A stretch of 14,577 nucleotides of DNA from an uncultured Oscillospiraceae bacterium (GTDB lineage: Bacteria > Bacillota > Clostridia > Oscillospirales > Oscillospiraceae): assembly GCA_934572355.1 (NCBI GenBank), contig CAKTKV010000015.1:1-14577 (forward strand), read 5' to 3'. The notes under the pieces are model-generated. The model had not been told where the DNA came from and searched no databases. It saw only the letters and a list, made by a program, of their open reading frames with translations. Shown piece after piece: positions 6,882-12,941 of this stretch; the first letter of the stretch is position 1; the number at the start of each line of letters is the position of its first letter. The position numbers and the translations under genes were made by a program.

Positions 6882-8393
6882 TTGCATCCGCAGATAGATA
6901 AAAAAAGATTCTTCCCCGTCGTATGTATCATCGCCGCCGTGCTGATTCTTGTCTCCGTGAGTCTGGAATCTGTTCAGGCCGCGGTCGACAGCACCTACGC
7001 TTTCTTCTCCAAGCAGTTTGACTGGCTGTTCGTCGCCTCGAATCTCGCGGCGTTCATCTTCTCGCTGTGGATCGCCTTAGGCCCATACGCCAAGGTCAAG
7101 CTCGGCGGGGAGGACGCAAAGCCCGAGTACAGCAAGTTCTCATGGATCGCCATGATGTTCACTACGAGCTGCAGCGCGGGGCTCATCGTCTTCGGCTTCA
7201 TTGAGACGACGATATATTCCTCCACCGCCGTTCCCTTCCATGCCGAGCCTTTTTCCATCGAGGCCTACGAATACGCCGCGATGTACACCCACTACCACTG
7301 GGGGCTCAACGCATGGTCGCTGTATGTGCCAGCCTCTGTCGCCGTCGGCTACATGCTCTATAACCGCCGCCAGAGCCAGATCAGCATGAGTTCCGCCTGT
7401 TCCCCGGTTTTGAAGTCCGGCTGCAACAGGCTCTCCAGCTGCCTGATCGATATTTTCGGCACCTTCGGTGCGATCGCCGCGCCCGTCACCTCGATGGGTC
7501 TTGGCATGCCGCTGCTGACCCTGCTGCTGCAAGGCATCTTCGGCATCCCAGATGAATATGTAAAGCCGCTGCAGATCATCATTCTCGCCATCTGGGTCGC
7601 CATGTTCGGCACCAGCGTTTATCTCGGTCTGCAAAAGGGCATCAAGAACCTCAGCAACATCAACGTCTATCTCGCCTTTGCGTTCATGCTCTTCGTCGGT
7701 GTGCTCGCGGGCGTGTTCAACGTCCTCCGCGCCGAGGTCAACGCCCTCGGCCTGTACCTCCAGAACTTCGTCCACCTCATCACCTATACTGATCCCTACG
7801 GCGACGGGCAGTTTGTCCGCACATGGACGGTGTGGTACTGGGCGTGGCTCATCGTGTATATGCCGCTCATGGGCGTGTTCAACGCGCGTGTTTCCAAAGG
7901 ACGTACCCTGCGTGAGATCGCACTTGGGCAGATGGTCTGGTGCTCTCTCGGCTGCTGGGTCGCGATGTCTACCCTCGGCAATTACGCCATCAAGATCCAG
8001 ACCGGCGGCATTGCCGATATCGCCTCCGTGCTCCAGAGCTCCGGCCAGCCCGCCGCGATCCTCGCCATACTTGAGACCATGCCCTGCCCCAAGCTCATGA
8101 TGGTCATCGTCGCGCTCCTGTGCTTCGTGTTCATGGCAACGACCGTCGACTCCAGCGCCTATGTTGCCGCGGAGACGACCTACATCCATGCCGACAGCGA
8201 CACTCAGGCTCCCCGCTGGTGCCGTGTGTTCTGGGCGGCCGTTATATGCGTCATCACCTTTGTGCTGCTCGAGGTCGGCGGCTTCAACGCCGTGCAGGTG
8301 CTCGCGATACTCATCGGTCTGCCGCTGGCGGTGCTGATGTTCATTGTTATCGCATCGGCAGTCAAGGCGCTGCGCGAGGATAACCGCAGATAA
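6882..8393 (+). CDS. BCCT-family transporter, CaiT-like
   Basis: A 503-residue membrane protein with about 12 transmembrane helices of the betaine/carnitine/choline transporter family. Signatures: HYHWGLNAW at 137-145, and WTVWYWAWLIVY at 315-326 followed by ARVSKGRTLRE, which corresponds to the substrate-binding helix 8 of CaiT and BetP. By recalled alignment to E. coli CaiT (W316, W323, W324, Y327, M331), positions W315, W322, Y326 and M330 are kept while the second tryptophan of the pair is L323. Several loops (GLQKGIK, ITYTDPY.DGQF) resemble CaiT more than sodium-coupled BetP, so antiport or sodium-independent uptake is possible. The TTG start has GGAG 9 nt upstream; no in-frame ATG occurs before residue 89, and the N-terminus IDKKRFFP is typical of the family. 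Carnitine, betaine or choline-like substrates are expected, but not proven. Confidence 0.9.
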   Translation: MHPQIDKKRFFPVVCIIAAVLILVSVSLESVQAAVDSTYAFFSKQFDWLFVASNLAAFIFSLWIALGPYAKVKLGGEDAKPEYSKFSWIAMMFTTSCSAGLIVFGFIETTIYSSTAVPFHAEPFSIEAYEYAAMYTHYHWGLNAWSLYVPASVAVGYMLYNRRQSQISMSSACSPVLKSGCNRLSSCLIDIFGTFGAIAAPVTSMGLGMPLLTLLLQGIFGIPDEYVKPLQIIILAIWVAMFGTSVYLGLQKGIKNLSNINVYLAFAFMLFVGVLAGVFNVLRAEVNALGLYLQNFVHLITYTDPYGDGQFVRTWTVWYWAWLIVYMPLMGVFNARVSKGRTLREIALGQMVWCSLGCWVAMSTLGNYAIKIQTGGIADIASVLQSSGQPAAILAILETMPCPKLMMVIVALLCFVFMATTVDSSAYVAAETTYIHADSDTQAPRWCRVFWAAVICVITFVLLEVGGFNAVQVLAILIGLPLAVLMFIVIASAVKALREDNRR

Positions 8394-8432
8394 ATTCCTT
8401 GTGGCCGCATCCGCGGCAGATTGGAGTAAGAT

Positions 8433-9533
8433 ATGTCCGAAATAATCAATGTCACCCGCTCGTCCATCCCGGAGTTTGAGGAGTACTGCAATGAGATCCG
8501 CAGTATATGGGACAGCCATTGGCTCACCAACATGGGCGAAAAGCACCAGCGTCTCGAAGCAGAGCTGAAGGAGTACCTAGGCGTGCCCAACGTCGCCCTG
8601 CTTACGAACGGCCACCTCGCGCTTGAAAACATCATCGAGGCCATGGAACTCAAGGGCGAGATAATCACCACACCTTTCACCTTCGCCTCCACCACACATG
8701 CGATCGTCCGCTGCGGCTGCACCCCCGTGTTCTGCGACATCGACCCGACTGACTATACCATCGACGTCAGTAAGCTCGAGGCGCTCATCACCGATAAGAC
8801 CGTCGCCATCATGCCTGTGCACGTCTACGGCAACCTCTGCAATGTGGACGAGATCGACCGCATCGCGAAGAAGCACGGCCTCAAGGTCATTTACGACGCC
8901 GCCCACGCCTTCGGCGTGACGAAAAACGGTATCAGCTCCGCCTGCTTCGGTGACGCCGCCATGTTCTCCTTCCACGCCACCAAGGTCTTCAACACCATTG
9001 AGGGCGGCGCGCTCTGCTTCAAGGACGCGGCTTTAGCGCAGCGCATTCACGACCTCAAGAACTTCGGCATACAGGGGCCGGAGGACGTCGAATACGTCGG
9101 CGGCAACGCGAAGATGAACGAGTTCTGCGCGGCAATGGGGCTTTGCAACCTGCGTCATTTAGACGGCTGGATCGCCGAGCGCAAGCTTGCCGACGAGCGT
9201 TATTGGGAGCGCCTTGACGGTGTGCCCGGCATCCGTCTCAACGCGCCGCAGAAGGGCGTCCGCTCGAACTTTGCCTATTTCCCCGTCGTGTTTGACGGCT
9301 ATAAGTATAACCGTGACGAGGTCTTTGACCGCCTGAGCGAGCAGGGCATCGTCGCACGAAAGTACTTCTACCCCATCACCAATTCATTCGCCTGCTACCG
9401 CGGTCGCCCCGGCTTCGATCCCGCCGCGACCCCTGTCGCCGCGCACATTGCCGACTGCGTCCTGACTCTCCCGCTCTATGCCGGTCTCAGCACCGAGGAC
9501 GTTGACCGCATCTGCGATATAATCCTTGGGTAA
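8433..9533 (+). CDS. DegT/DnrJ/EryC1/StrS-type sugar aminotransferase
   Basis: A 366-residue PLP-dependent aminotransferase that converts a keto group on a nucleotide-linked sugar to an amine, usually with glutamate as donor. Visible family features: SHWLTNMGEKHQRLE near the N-terminus, the NGHLALE phosphate-binding turn, D155 in VIYDAAHAFG (contacts the pyridine nitrogen), and the Schiff-base lysine K184 in SFHATKVFNTIEGG. FHATKxxNTxEGG resembles enzymes of the VioA/FdtB group that make 4-amino or 3-amino-6-deoxy sugars; the exact sugar is not determinable. It is last in the operon, 39 nt after the transporter, with GGAG upstream of the ATG and a terminator 31 nt after the stop. No sugar nucleotidyltransferase or 4,6-dehydratase is in the window, so its substrate must come from elsewhere. 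The new amine would be a plausible acceptor for the ATP-grasp ligases (inference). Confidence 0.92.
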   Translation: MSEIINVTRSSIPEFEEYCNEIRSIWDSHWLTNMGEKHQRLEAELKEYLGVPNVALLTNGHLALENIIEAMELKGEIITTPFTFASTTHAIVRCGCTPVFCDIDPTDYTIDVSKLEALITDKTVAIMPVHVYGNLCNVDEIDRIAKKHGLKVIYDAAHAFGVTKNGISSACFGDAAMFSFHATKVFNTIEGGALCFKDAALAQRIHDLKNFGIQGPEDVEYVGGNAKMNEFCAAMGLCNLRHLDGWIAERKLADERYWERLDGVPGIRLNAPQKGVRSNFAYFPVVFDGYKYNRDEVFDRLSEQGIVARKYFYPITNSFACYRGRPGFDPAATPVAAHIADCVLTLPLYAGLSTEDVDRICDIILG

Positions 9534-9563
9534 AGGCTATTAATCGAAATCCATATATACAGC

Positions 9564-9599
9564 AGCAGCTCTGGAGCAAAGTCCCCGGAGCTGCTTTTT
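9564..9599 (+). terminator. Terminator of the glycan operon
   Basis: An 11-bp stem AGCAGCTCTGG (9564-9574) / CCGGAGCTGCT (9585-9595) with one T-G pair, a 10-nt loop and a T-run at 9595-9599. Confidence 0.9.
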
Positions 9600-9606
9600 C
9601 TAAATT

Positions 9607-9632
9607 TGAAACCTATTCGGTTTTTTGTCGTA
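9607..9632 (+). promoter_or_regulatory. ECF-type promoter, probably autoregulated
   Basis: TGAAAC (9607-9612), 16-nt spacer containing a T-run, CGTA (9629-9632). This matches the layout of Bacillus ECF (SigW/SigX-like) promoters, TGAAAC-N16-CGTA, and lies 38 nt upstream of an ECF sigma gene start. No SigA-like promoter of similar quality is seen in the gap. Confidence 0.65.
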
Positions 9633-9669
9633 TTTATGGATGAGAGCTCTTGTACAAAGGAGGTTCAAT

Positions 9670-10227
9670 ATGGAAGACAAACAGATCGTTGATCTGTACT
9701 GGCAGCGTTCCGACCTGGCCATATCGGAAACAAATCAGAAGTATGGCAGATACTGCCGCACCATTGCCTATAATATCTGCGGCATAGCTGAGGATGCGGA
9801 AGAGTGCGTCAACGACACATGGTTCCGCGCATGGAATCTGATGCCCGATCAGCGCCCGCCGGTATTATCCGCATTTCTCGGCCGTATCACCAGAAGCATT
9901 TCCATTGATCGTATCAAGACAAACAACAGGATCAAGCGCGGCGGAGGACAAGCGACCCTCGCACTGGAAGAACTCGAAGAGTGCATCCCCGGCGGGACAA
10001 GCCCGGAACAGGCTCTGGACGCAAAAGAACTGGAAGCGGCAATCGGAAGCTTCGTTTCGGGACTGTCTGCGGATGAGAAAAAGATCTTCATACTGCGGTA
10101 CTGGTATCTCGTCCCCATTCCTGAGATATCCAAAAAGCTGTGTTATAGTCAGGGGAAAATCAAAAGCACCCTGTTCCGTACCCGCAGGAAGCTGCACGAC
10201 TATTTACAGGAGGAGGGCTTATGCTGA
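9670..10227 (+). CDS. ECF-type RNA polymerase sigma factor
   Basis: A 185-residue sigma-70-family protein with only regions 2 and 4, the layout of extracytoplasmic-function factors. Region 2 spans about residues 20-85 (NQKYGRYCRTIAYNI, then EDAEECVNDTWFRAWNL and LGRITRSISIDRIK); a charged linker rich in Glu follows; region 4 near residues 125-180 contains LSADEKKIFILRYW and the helix-turn-helix PIPEISKKLCYSQGKIKSTLFRTRRKL. The ATG at 9670 has a full AAAGGAGG 6 nt upstream; an upstream in-frame start lacks a site and overlaps the promoter. The last seven bases overlap the next gene, as for a sigma/regulator pair. Codon use is less GC-biased than in the glycan operon. It likely directs its own promoter and a small regulon of unknown trigger. 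Confidence 0.9.
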   Translation: MEDKQIVDLYWQRSDLAISETNQKYGRYCRTIAYNICGIAEDAEECVNDTWFRAWNLMPDQRPPVLSAFLGRITRSISIDRIKTNNRIKRGGGQATLALEELEECIPGGTSPEQALDAKELEAAIGSFVSGLSADEKKIFILRYWYLVPIPEISKKLCYSQGKIKSTLFRTRRKLHDYLQEEGLC

Positions 10228-11042
10228 ACTCGCTGACACTTCTTCGCGCTATGAACGGCATTCATGAGGAGGATGTAGTCATGGCCGGAAACAGTTATTT
10301 CGATGAAAAACAAGTAAAACACCTCAGGACAAAACGCATCATCAGCTTTGCGCTGGCTGCCGCACTGATCCTGTCGCTCGGTATTGCGGCGTATGCGGCC
10401 TTTTCCTCTATGACTCATAGAGTCCCTGAAAAGAGCGAAACCTTCCGCATCAACTGGGAGGAAAACCCCAGCGGGTATCTTGATTGGAGCGATGCAAAGC
10501 TTGCTGTCACATTCCCCGAAAAAGCCGAGAGCAAAGAGATAGAATTTCGGCCAAGCTGGCTGCCGAATGAAATGGCCCCGCTGAAGGACGGAGCATGGTG
10601 CGGCCGCTTAACGGCCGAGGGGCTTGCCTTCAGCGGTTCGCCCAGCTTTGTGCCTGCCTATCAGGACATGATGCAGCCCCTTCTGATCGAAACATATTAT
10701 ATGTCACAGTTCACTGACGGCGGCGCTCTTCTGCTTCTTTACTACACTCCGGAGGAGATCATCGAGGAGCACTGGGACGAGCAGAGCGTTGACGTGATGC
10801 GCTTTCATTGCACGGAGCATTTTGACGCACGACCTGAGATCGGCATCGATGAGTATACTTTAGAGCAGGATATTATCCTGATGTCCAACGCCGCCGGATG
10901 GGTGATCCGGGTCTGCGGCGAGATCGGCATGGACGAGCTTGTCAAGGTCGCTAAAAGCCTTGAGATCAAGGAGACCGGCGAAATCCTGACCTGCGATGAT
11001 TTTGAGAATCACTATGCTTTCATGGACGGCGGTGTAGGCTAA
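10221..11042 (+). CDS. Single-pass membrane protein, putative anti-sigma factor
   Basis: A 273-residue protein whose start overlaps the sigma gene stop (ATGCTGA), with AGGAGG 7 nt upstream, so the two are translationally coupled. Residues 1-35 form a short cytoplasmic part (LTLLRAMNGIHEEDVV), a basic stretch KHLRTKR precedes one transmembrane helix at about 39-60 (IISFALAAALILSLGIAAYAAF), and about 210 residues follow on the outside, containing FRPSWLPNEMAPLKDGAWCG and two further cysteine-containing segments. The cytoplasmic part lacks the zinc HxxxCxxC motif of ZAS anti-sigma factors. Gene order and topology support a membrane-bound sigma regulator that senses an outside signal; this role is inference. 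A second ATG at 10281 also has an AGGAGG, so a shorter form starting MAGNSYF is possible. Confidence 0.7.
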   Translation: MLNSLTLLRAMNGIHEEDVVMAGNSYFDEKQVKHLRTKRIISFALAAALILSLGIAAYAAFSSMTHRVPEKSETFRINWEENPSGYLDWSDAKLAVTFPEKAESKEIEFRPSWLPNEMAPLKDGAWCGRLTAEGLAFSGSPSFVPAYQDMMQPLLIETYYMSQFTDGGALLLLYYTPEEIIEEHWDEQSVDVMRFHCTEHFDARPEIGIDEYTLEQDIILMSNAAGWVIRVCGEIGMDELVKVAKSLEIKETGEILTCDDFENHYAFMDGGVG

Positions 11043-11043
11043 A

Positions 11044-11084
11044 CGGGCTGACCTACGCACTGCCGCGGCGGTGTCCCGATTTTT
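11044..11084 (+). terminator. Possible terminator after the sigma/anti-sigma pair
   Basis: CGGG (11044-11047) can pair with CCCG (11075-11078), enclosing a hairpin CACTGC (11058-11063) / GCGGTG (11068-11073); a T-run follows at 11080-11084. The stem is interrupted by an asymmetric loop, so the call is moderate. Confidence 0.5.
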
Positions 11085-11087
11085 GTA

Positions 11088-11116
11088 TGGAAAAACTCGC
11101 CGCGATGGTATATAAT
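11088..11116 (+). promoter_or_regulatory. Promoter of the phosphatase-barstar gene
   Basis: TGGAAA (11088-11093), 17-nt spacer, perfect TATAAT (11111-11116), 41 nt before the TTG start. Confidence 0.65.
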
Positions 11117-11157
11117 AAGTCGTTCTGATTACGGCTTATATAGGAGGCTGATCTCAT

Positions 11158-11862
11158 TTGACCAGAGTACTTTTTGTATGCCACGGCAATATATGCCGCA
11201 GCCCGATGGCTGAGTTCGTGCTGCGCGATATGTGCTCCCGCGCGGGGCTCGCGGCGCAGTTTGACATCGCCTCCGCCGCGACGAGCAGCGAAGAACTCGG
11301 CAACCCTGTCTATCCGCCCGCCAAGCGCAAGCTCGCCGAGCACGGCATCGGCTGCGAGGGCAAGACCGCGCGGCGCATAAGACCGGACGATTACGACAAT
11401 TATGATCTCCTCATCGGCATGGACGATGCGAACATGCGCAATATGGCGCGCGCCTTCGGCGGAGACCCTGACGGTAAGCTGCACCTGCTGCTCGAATACG
11501 CCGGCCGGCCCGGAGACGCCGTCGCCGATCCGTGGTACACGCGCGATTTTGAAGCGACATGGCGGGATGTCAACGCCGGCTGTCTCGGCCTGCTCAACGC
11601 CCTGCACCCGCAGGTGACGCTCGATCTCTCTGCCTGCCGTGAGCGCCGCGAGCTGTACTCTGTCCTTCGCCGCAGTATGCTCTGGCAGGATTGGTACGGT
11701 GATAATCTCGATGCACTGCACGATATTCTGACCGGGCAGCCCTATCTCGGCCGCAGCTTCATTATCGTCCTGCCCGAGGCCGATTCCCCCTGCCGCGCTT
11801 ACGCCGAGCGCATAGCAAACGAGTTTACCGAAGCCGGTCTTCCGGTGGAAGTCAAAAATTAA
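11158..11862 (+). CDS. Low-molecular-weight protein tyrosine phosphatase fused to a barstar domain
   Basis: A 234-residue protein in one uninterrupted frame. Residues 1-150 are a complete LMW protein tyrosine phosphatase: the P-loop VCHGNICRS holds nucleophile C8 and R14, and the general acid D124 sits in ADPWYTRDFEATW. Residues 157-234 match the barstar ribonuclease-inhibitor fold: a first strand VTLDLS, then WYGDNLDALHDILTG at 179-193, where D185 and D189 correspond to barstar D35 and D39 that bind barnase, then FIIVLP and a last helix and strand ending PVEVK. Family phosphatases are about 150 residues, so the barstar part is an addition. The TTG start is supported by AGGAGG 10 nt upstream and by the family N-terminus. 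It has its own promoter and terminator. LMW phosphatases often control capsule tyrosine kinases, and a glycan operon lies nearby, but no kinase or barnase-like partner is in the window. Confidence 0.88.
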   Translation: MTRVLFVCHGNICRSPMAEFVLRDMCSRAGLAAQFDIASAATSSEELGNPVYPPAKRKLAEHGIGCEGKTARRIRPDDYDNYDLLIGMDDANMRNMARAFGGDPDGKLHLLLEYAGRPGDAVADPWYTRDFEATWRDVNAGCLGLLNALHPQVTLDLSACRERRELYSVLRRSMLWQDWYGDNLDALHDILTGQPYLGRSFIIVLPEADSPCRAYAERIANEFTEAGLPVEVKN

Positions 11863-11877
11863 TTTGGCTCTATATGC

Positions 11878-11907
11878 AAAAAAGAGACGCGGCTGCGTCT
11901 CTTTTTT
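11878..11907. terminator. Bidirectional terminator between convergent genes
   Basis: A perfect 13-bp stem AAAAAAGAGACGC (11878-11890) / GCGTCTCTTTTTT (11895-11907) with a GGCT loop. T-runs occur in both directions, serving the phosphatase-barstar gene (+) and the DivIVA-like gene (-). Confidence 0.92.
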
Positions 11908-11921
11908 ATTATGTATTCATT

Positions 11922-12521
11922 TCACTGTTTCTTATCAAGGATCTCCATAAGCTCTTTGGCGATCGCGTTGACCCGATCCCGAAGCTCCGGCATATCCTCT
12001 GTGTTCTCCTGCGCTTCCGTGTCGGACGGCTCTGGCTCAGTCTCGGTGCTGTGCTCCTCCGGCATCAGCCCGCAGAGGAAATCCTGCCACTCGTTGTTGA
12101 GCATTTCGATCGCTTCAATGTGCTGCTTCTTGAGCTTGTTAAGGCAGTTCTCAACACACTTCGCGGCATACTCCTGCTGATCGGGCAGGGACTGCGCAAG
12201 CTCCCGGCGCTTATGCTCCGCCTCGCGCACTATCGCGTCGGCCTTTTCCTGCGCCTGACGTATCGTCTCCTCTGCCTGTGCGCGAGCCTGATCCTCTATC
12301 TTCTTCGCAAGTGCGCGCGCCGAAAGGAGCGTGTCGCCTATCTCGGACTTCTGCCCGTTGAGCGCCTCAAGCTGCGTGCGCAGCAGCTCGTTTTCCTGCC
12401 CCATAGTCTCCGCTTGCTGCTGGATATTGCCGAGCAGGGCGTTGACCTTATTCGCGTTATAATATTTCTTCTTGACTACGTCGATATTGACGGAGTCGAA
12501 AAACTCTTTATCCAGAGCCAT
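11922..12521 (-). CDS. DivIVA-like coiled-coil protein
   Basis: A 199-residue protein. The start at 12521 has GGAGG 8 nt upstream; a slightly longer frame has no site. Residues 1-40 (EFFDSVNIDVVKKKYYNANKVNALLGNIQ) resemble the N-terminal membrane-targeting domain of DivIVA, although the Phe-Arg-Gly-Tyr hallmark is not obvious. Residues 36-110 form a long coiled coil with ENELLRTQLEALNGQK and an Ala/Glu/Arg-rich stretch; a helical segment NCLNKLKKQHIEAIEML follows, then an acidic Glu/Pro/Thr-rich linker and a last helix ending LMEILDKKQ. No membrane span. DivIVA-family proteins sit at curved membrane or septum and recruit division, wall or sporulation proteins; which of these applies is unknown. 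It is monocistronic, with its own promoter and hairpin-containing leader. Confidence 0.65.
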   Translation of the reverse strand: MALDKEFFDSVNIDVVKKKYYNANKVNALLGNIQQQAETMGQENELLRTQLEALNGQKSEIGDTLLSARALAKKIEDQARAQAEETIRQAQEKADAIVREAEHKRRELAQSLPDQQEYAAKCVENCLNKLKKQHIEAIEMLNNEWQDFLCGLMPEEHSTETEPEPSDTEAQENTEDMPELRDRVNAIAKELMEILDKKQ

Positions 12522-12553
12522 AGTCCTGACCTCCCGCCGGGGTATCACGGCTC

Positions 12554-12570
12554 ATCCGCAGAGTGCGGAT
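12554..12570 (-). other. Short hairpin in the leader of the DivIVA-like gene
   Basis: ATCCGC (12554-12559) and GCGGAT (12565-12570) form a 6-bp stem with a 5-nt loop in the predicted 5' untranslated region. No T-run follows on the minus strand, so it is not a terminator; its role is unknown. Confidence 0.4.
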
Positions 12571-12587
12571 TCCCCGCCGTTCGGCTT

Positions 12588-12616
12588 ATTATAACAGATT
12601 ATCCGCCGCTTATCAA
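12588..12616 (-). promoter_or_regulatory. Promoter of the DivIVA-like gene
   Basis: On the minus strand, TTGATA (12616-12611), 17-nt spacer, TATAAT (12593-12588). It is divergent from the toxin promoter that begins 24 bp away. Confidence 0.8.
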
Positions 12617-12639
12617 CCGATTAAATTTTGACTGCTCGC

Positions 12640-12668
12640 TTGCCATTTATCACTTGATATGGTATTCT
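12640..12668 (+). promoter_or_regulatory. Predicted promoter of the small-peptide (toxin) mRNA
   Basis: TTGCCA (12640-12645), 17-nt spacer, TATTCT (12663-12668) with an extended -10 TGG (12660-12662). The transcript would start near 12675, within the 13-bp palindrome GGTGCATTGCACC (12675-12687), a possible operator. Confidence 0.55.
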
Positions 12669-12735
12669 GTCGATGGTGCATTGCACCAAGGCGCTGCCAT
12701 TAACGGTAGGCGGTCAGCCCCCATATACATAAAGG

Positions 12736-12775
12736 GGGCAGCTTCTTGTCCCCTGAATCGAAAGGGGGACTGCCC
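12736..12775 (+). promoter_or_regulatory. Leader hairpin sequestering the toxin ribosome binding site
   Basis: GGGCAG (12736-12741) can pair with CTGCCC (12770-12775), and TCCCC (12749-12753) with GGGGA (12765-12769). The ribosome binding site AAAGGGGGA (12761-12769) lies inside this fold, directly before the ATG at 12776. A second AAAGGGGG copy lies at 12731-12738. Confidence 0.6.
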
Positions 12776-12856
12776 ATGAGCATTAGTGAAGTCTTAGAGC
12801 TTTGTCTTGTTATCATTGGTGTTTGCAACCTGTTTATACAGGCAAAAAAGAAGTAA
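12776..12856 (+). CDS. 26-residue hydrophobic peptide, putative type I toxin
   Basis: A very short frame, MSISEVLEL then a hydrophobic helix LVIIGVCNLFI, ending QAKKK. One membrane-spanning helix with an acidic N-terminal side (E5, E8) and three C-terminal lysines is the layout of small membrane toxins; the Mx3EVLxL start and KKK end recall the TxpA/BsrG and 'holin-like toxin' peptides of Firmicutes, although it is shorter. AAAGGGGGA lies 6 nt upstream of the ATG. The stop codon lies inside a terminator stem and a convergent antisense RNA is predicted across the 3' end. Such peptides insert in the membrane and disturb its potential when antisense control fails. Function here is inferred from architecture; toxicity is untested. 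Confidence 0.7.
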   Translation: MSISEVLELCLVIIGVCNLFIQAKKK

Positions 12857-12935
12857 CCGCCCCGGCTCCCAACCTGGCGGTTATTTCTTATAACTAACAT
12901 GAGGGGCTGACCGTCAACCGGCAGCGCCTTTTTGT
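12843..12935 (-). ncRNA. Predicted antisense RNA (type I antitoxin)
   Basis: A consensus promoter on the minus strand should start an RNA near 12935 that runs into the 3' part of the small-peptide gene and ends at the hairpin 12889-12848, whose minus-strand stem is followed by TTCTTTTTT. The RNA would be about 90 nt, without an obvious coding frame, and complementary to the whole 3' untranslated region and the last codons of the toxin mRNA. Ends are predictions. Confidence 0.65.
12848..12889. terminator. Shared bidirectional terminator of toxin and antisense RNA
   Basis: AAGAAGTAACCGCC (12848-12861) and GGCGGTTATTTCTT (12876-12889) make a 14-bp stem (one G-T) with a 14-nt loop. The toxin stop codon TAA (12854-12856) is within the left arm. 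Confidence 0.85.
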
Positions 12936-12941
12936 GTTTAT

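Larger units (their letters stand above)
12688..12930. repeat. Long-range inverted repeat enclosing the small-peptide gene
   Basis: The left arm AAGGCGCTGCC (12688-12698) is perfectly complementary to GGCAGCGCCTT (12920-12930), and CGGTCAGCCCC (12711-12721) to GGGGCTGACCG (12903-12913). The two 11-bp blocks are separated by 12 nt on the left and 6 nt on the right. In the plus-strand RNA the ends can pair; the right arm is followed by a T-run (12929-12933), so it can also act as a terminator. Confidence 0.9.

Noticed and set aside
6875..6901. Eight-codon ATG frame overlapping the TTG start of the transporter
   Set aside because: It uses the same GGAG but at 2-nt spacing, and the peptide has no attenuator-like codon pattern; the TTG gives the expected family N-terminus.
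7140..8546. Long minus-strand open frame of 468 codons opposite the BCCT transporter
   Set aside because: Its composition is rich in His, Asp, Gln and Ala with no domain, it has no ribosome binding site, and the plus strand has clear family motifs. It is a GC-driven shadow.
11874..12779. Plus-strand open frame of 301 codons across the DivIVA-like gene and toxin leader
   Set aside because: It runs through a terminator, the divergent promoters and the antisense of a coiled-coil gene with a good ribosome binding site; the Leu/Arg-rich translation is typical of an antisense shadow.
12700..12900. Minus-strand open frame of 66 codons over the small-peptide gene
   Set aside because: It has no ribosome binding site, and the predicted antisense RNA should terminate near 12848 inside it. 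The RNA structures explain the sequence better.
12688..12930. Insertion element (MITE) bounded by the inverted repeat
   Set aside because: No target-site duplication is evident at the outer ends and the arms lie exactly at the predicted start and end of the small-peptide transcript, which fits RNA pairing better. A transposable origin is not fully excluded.
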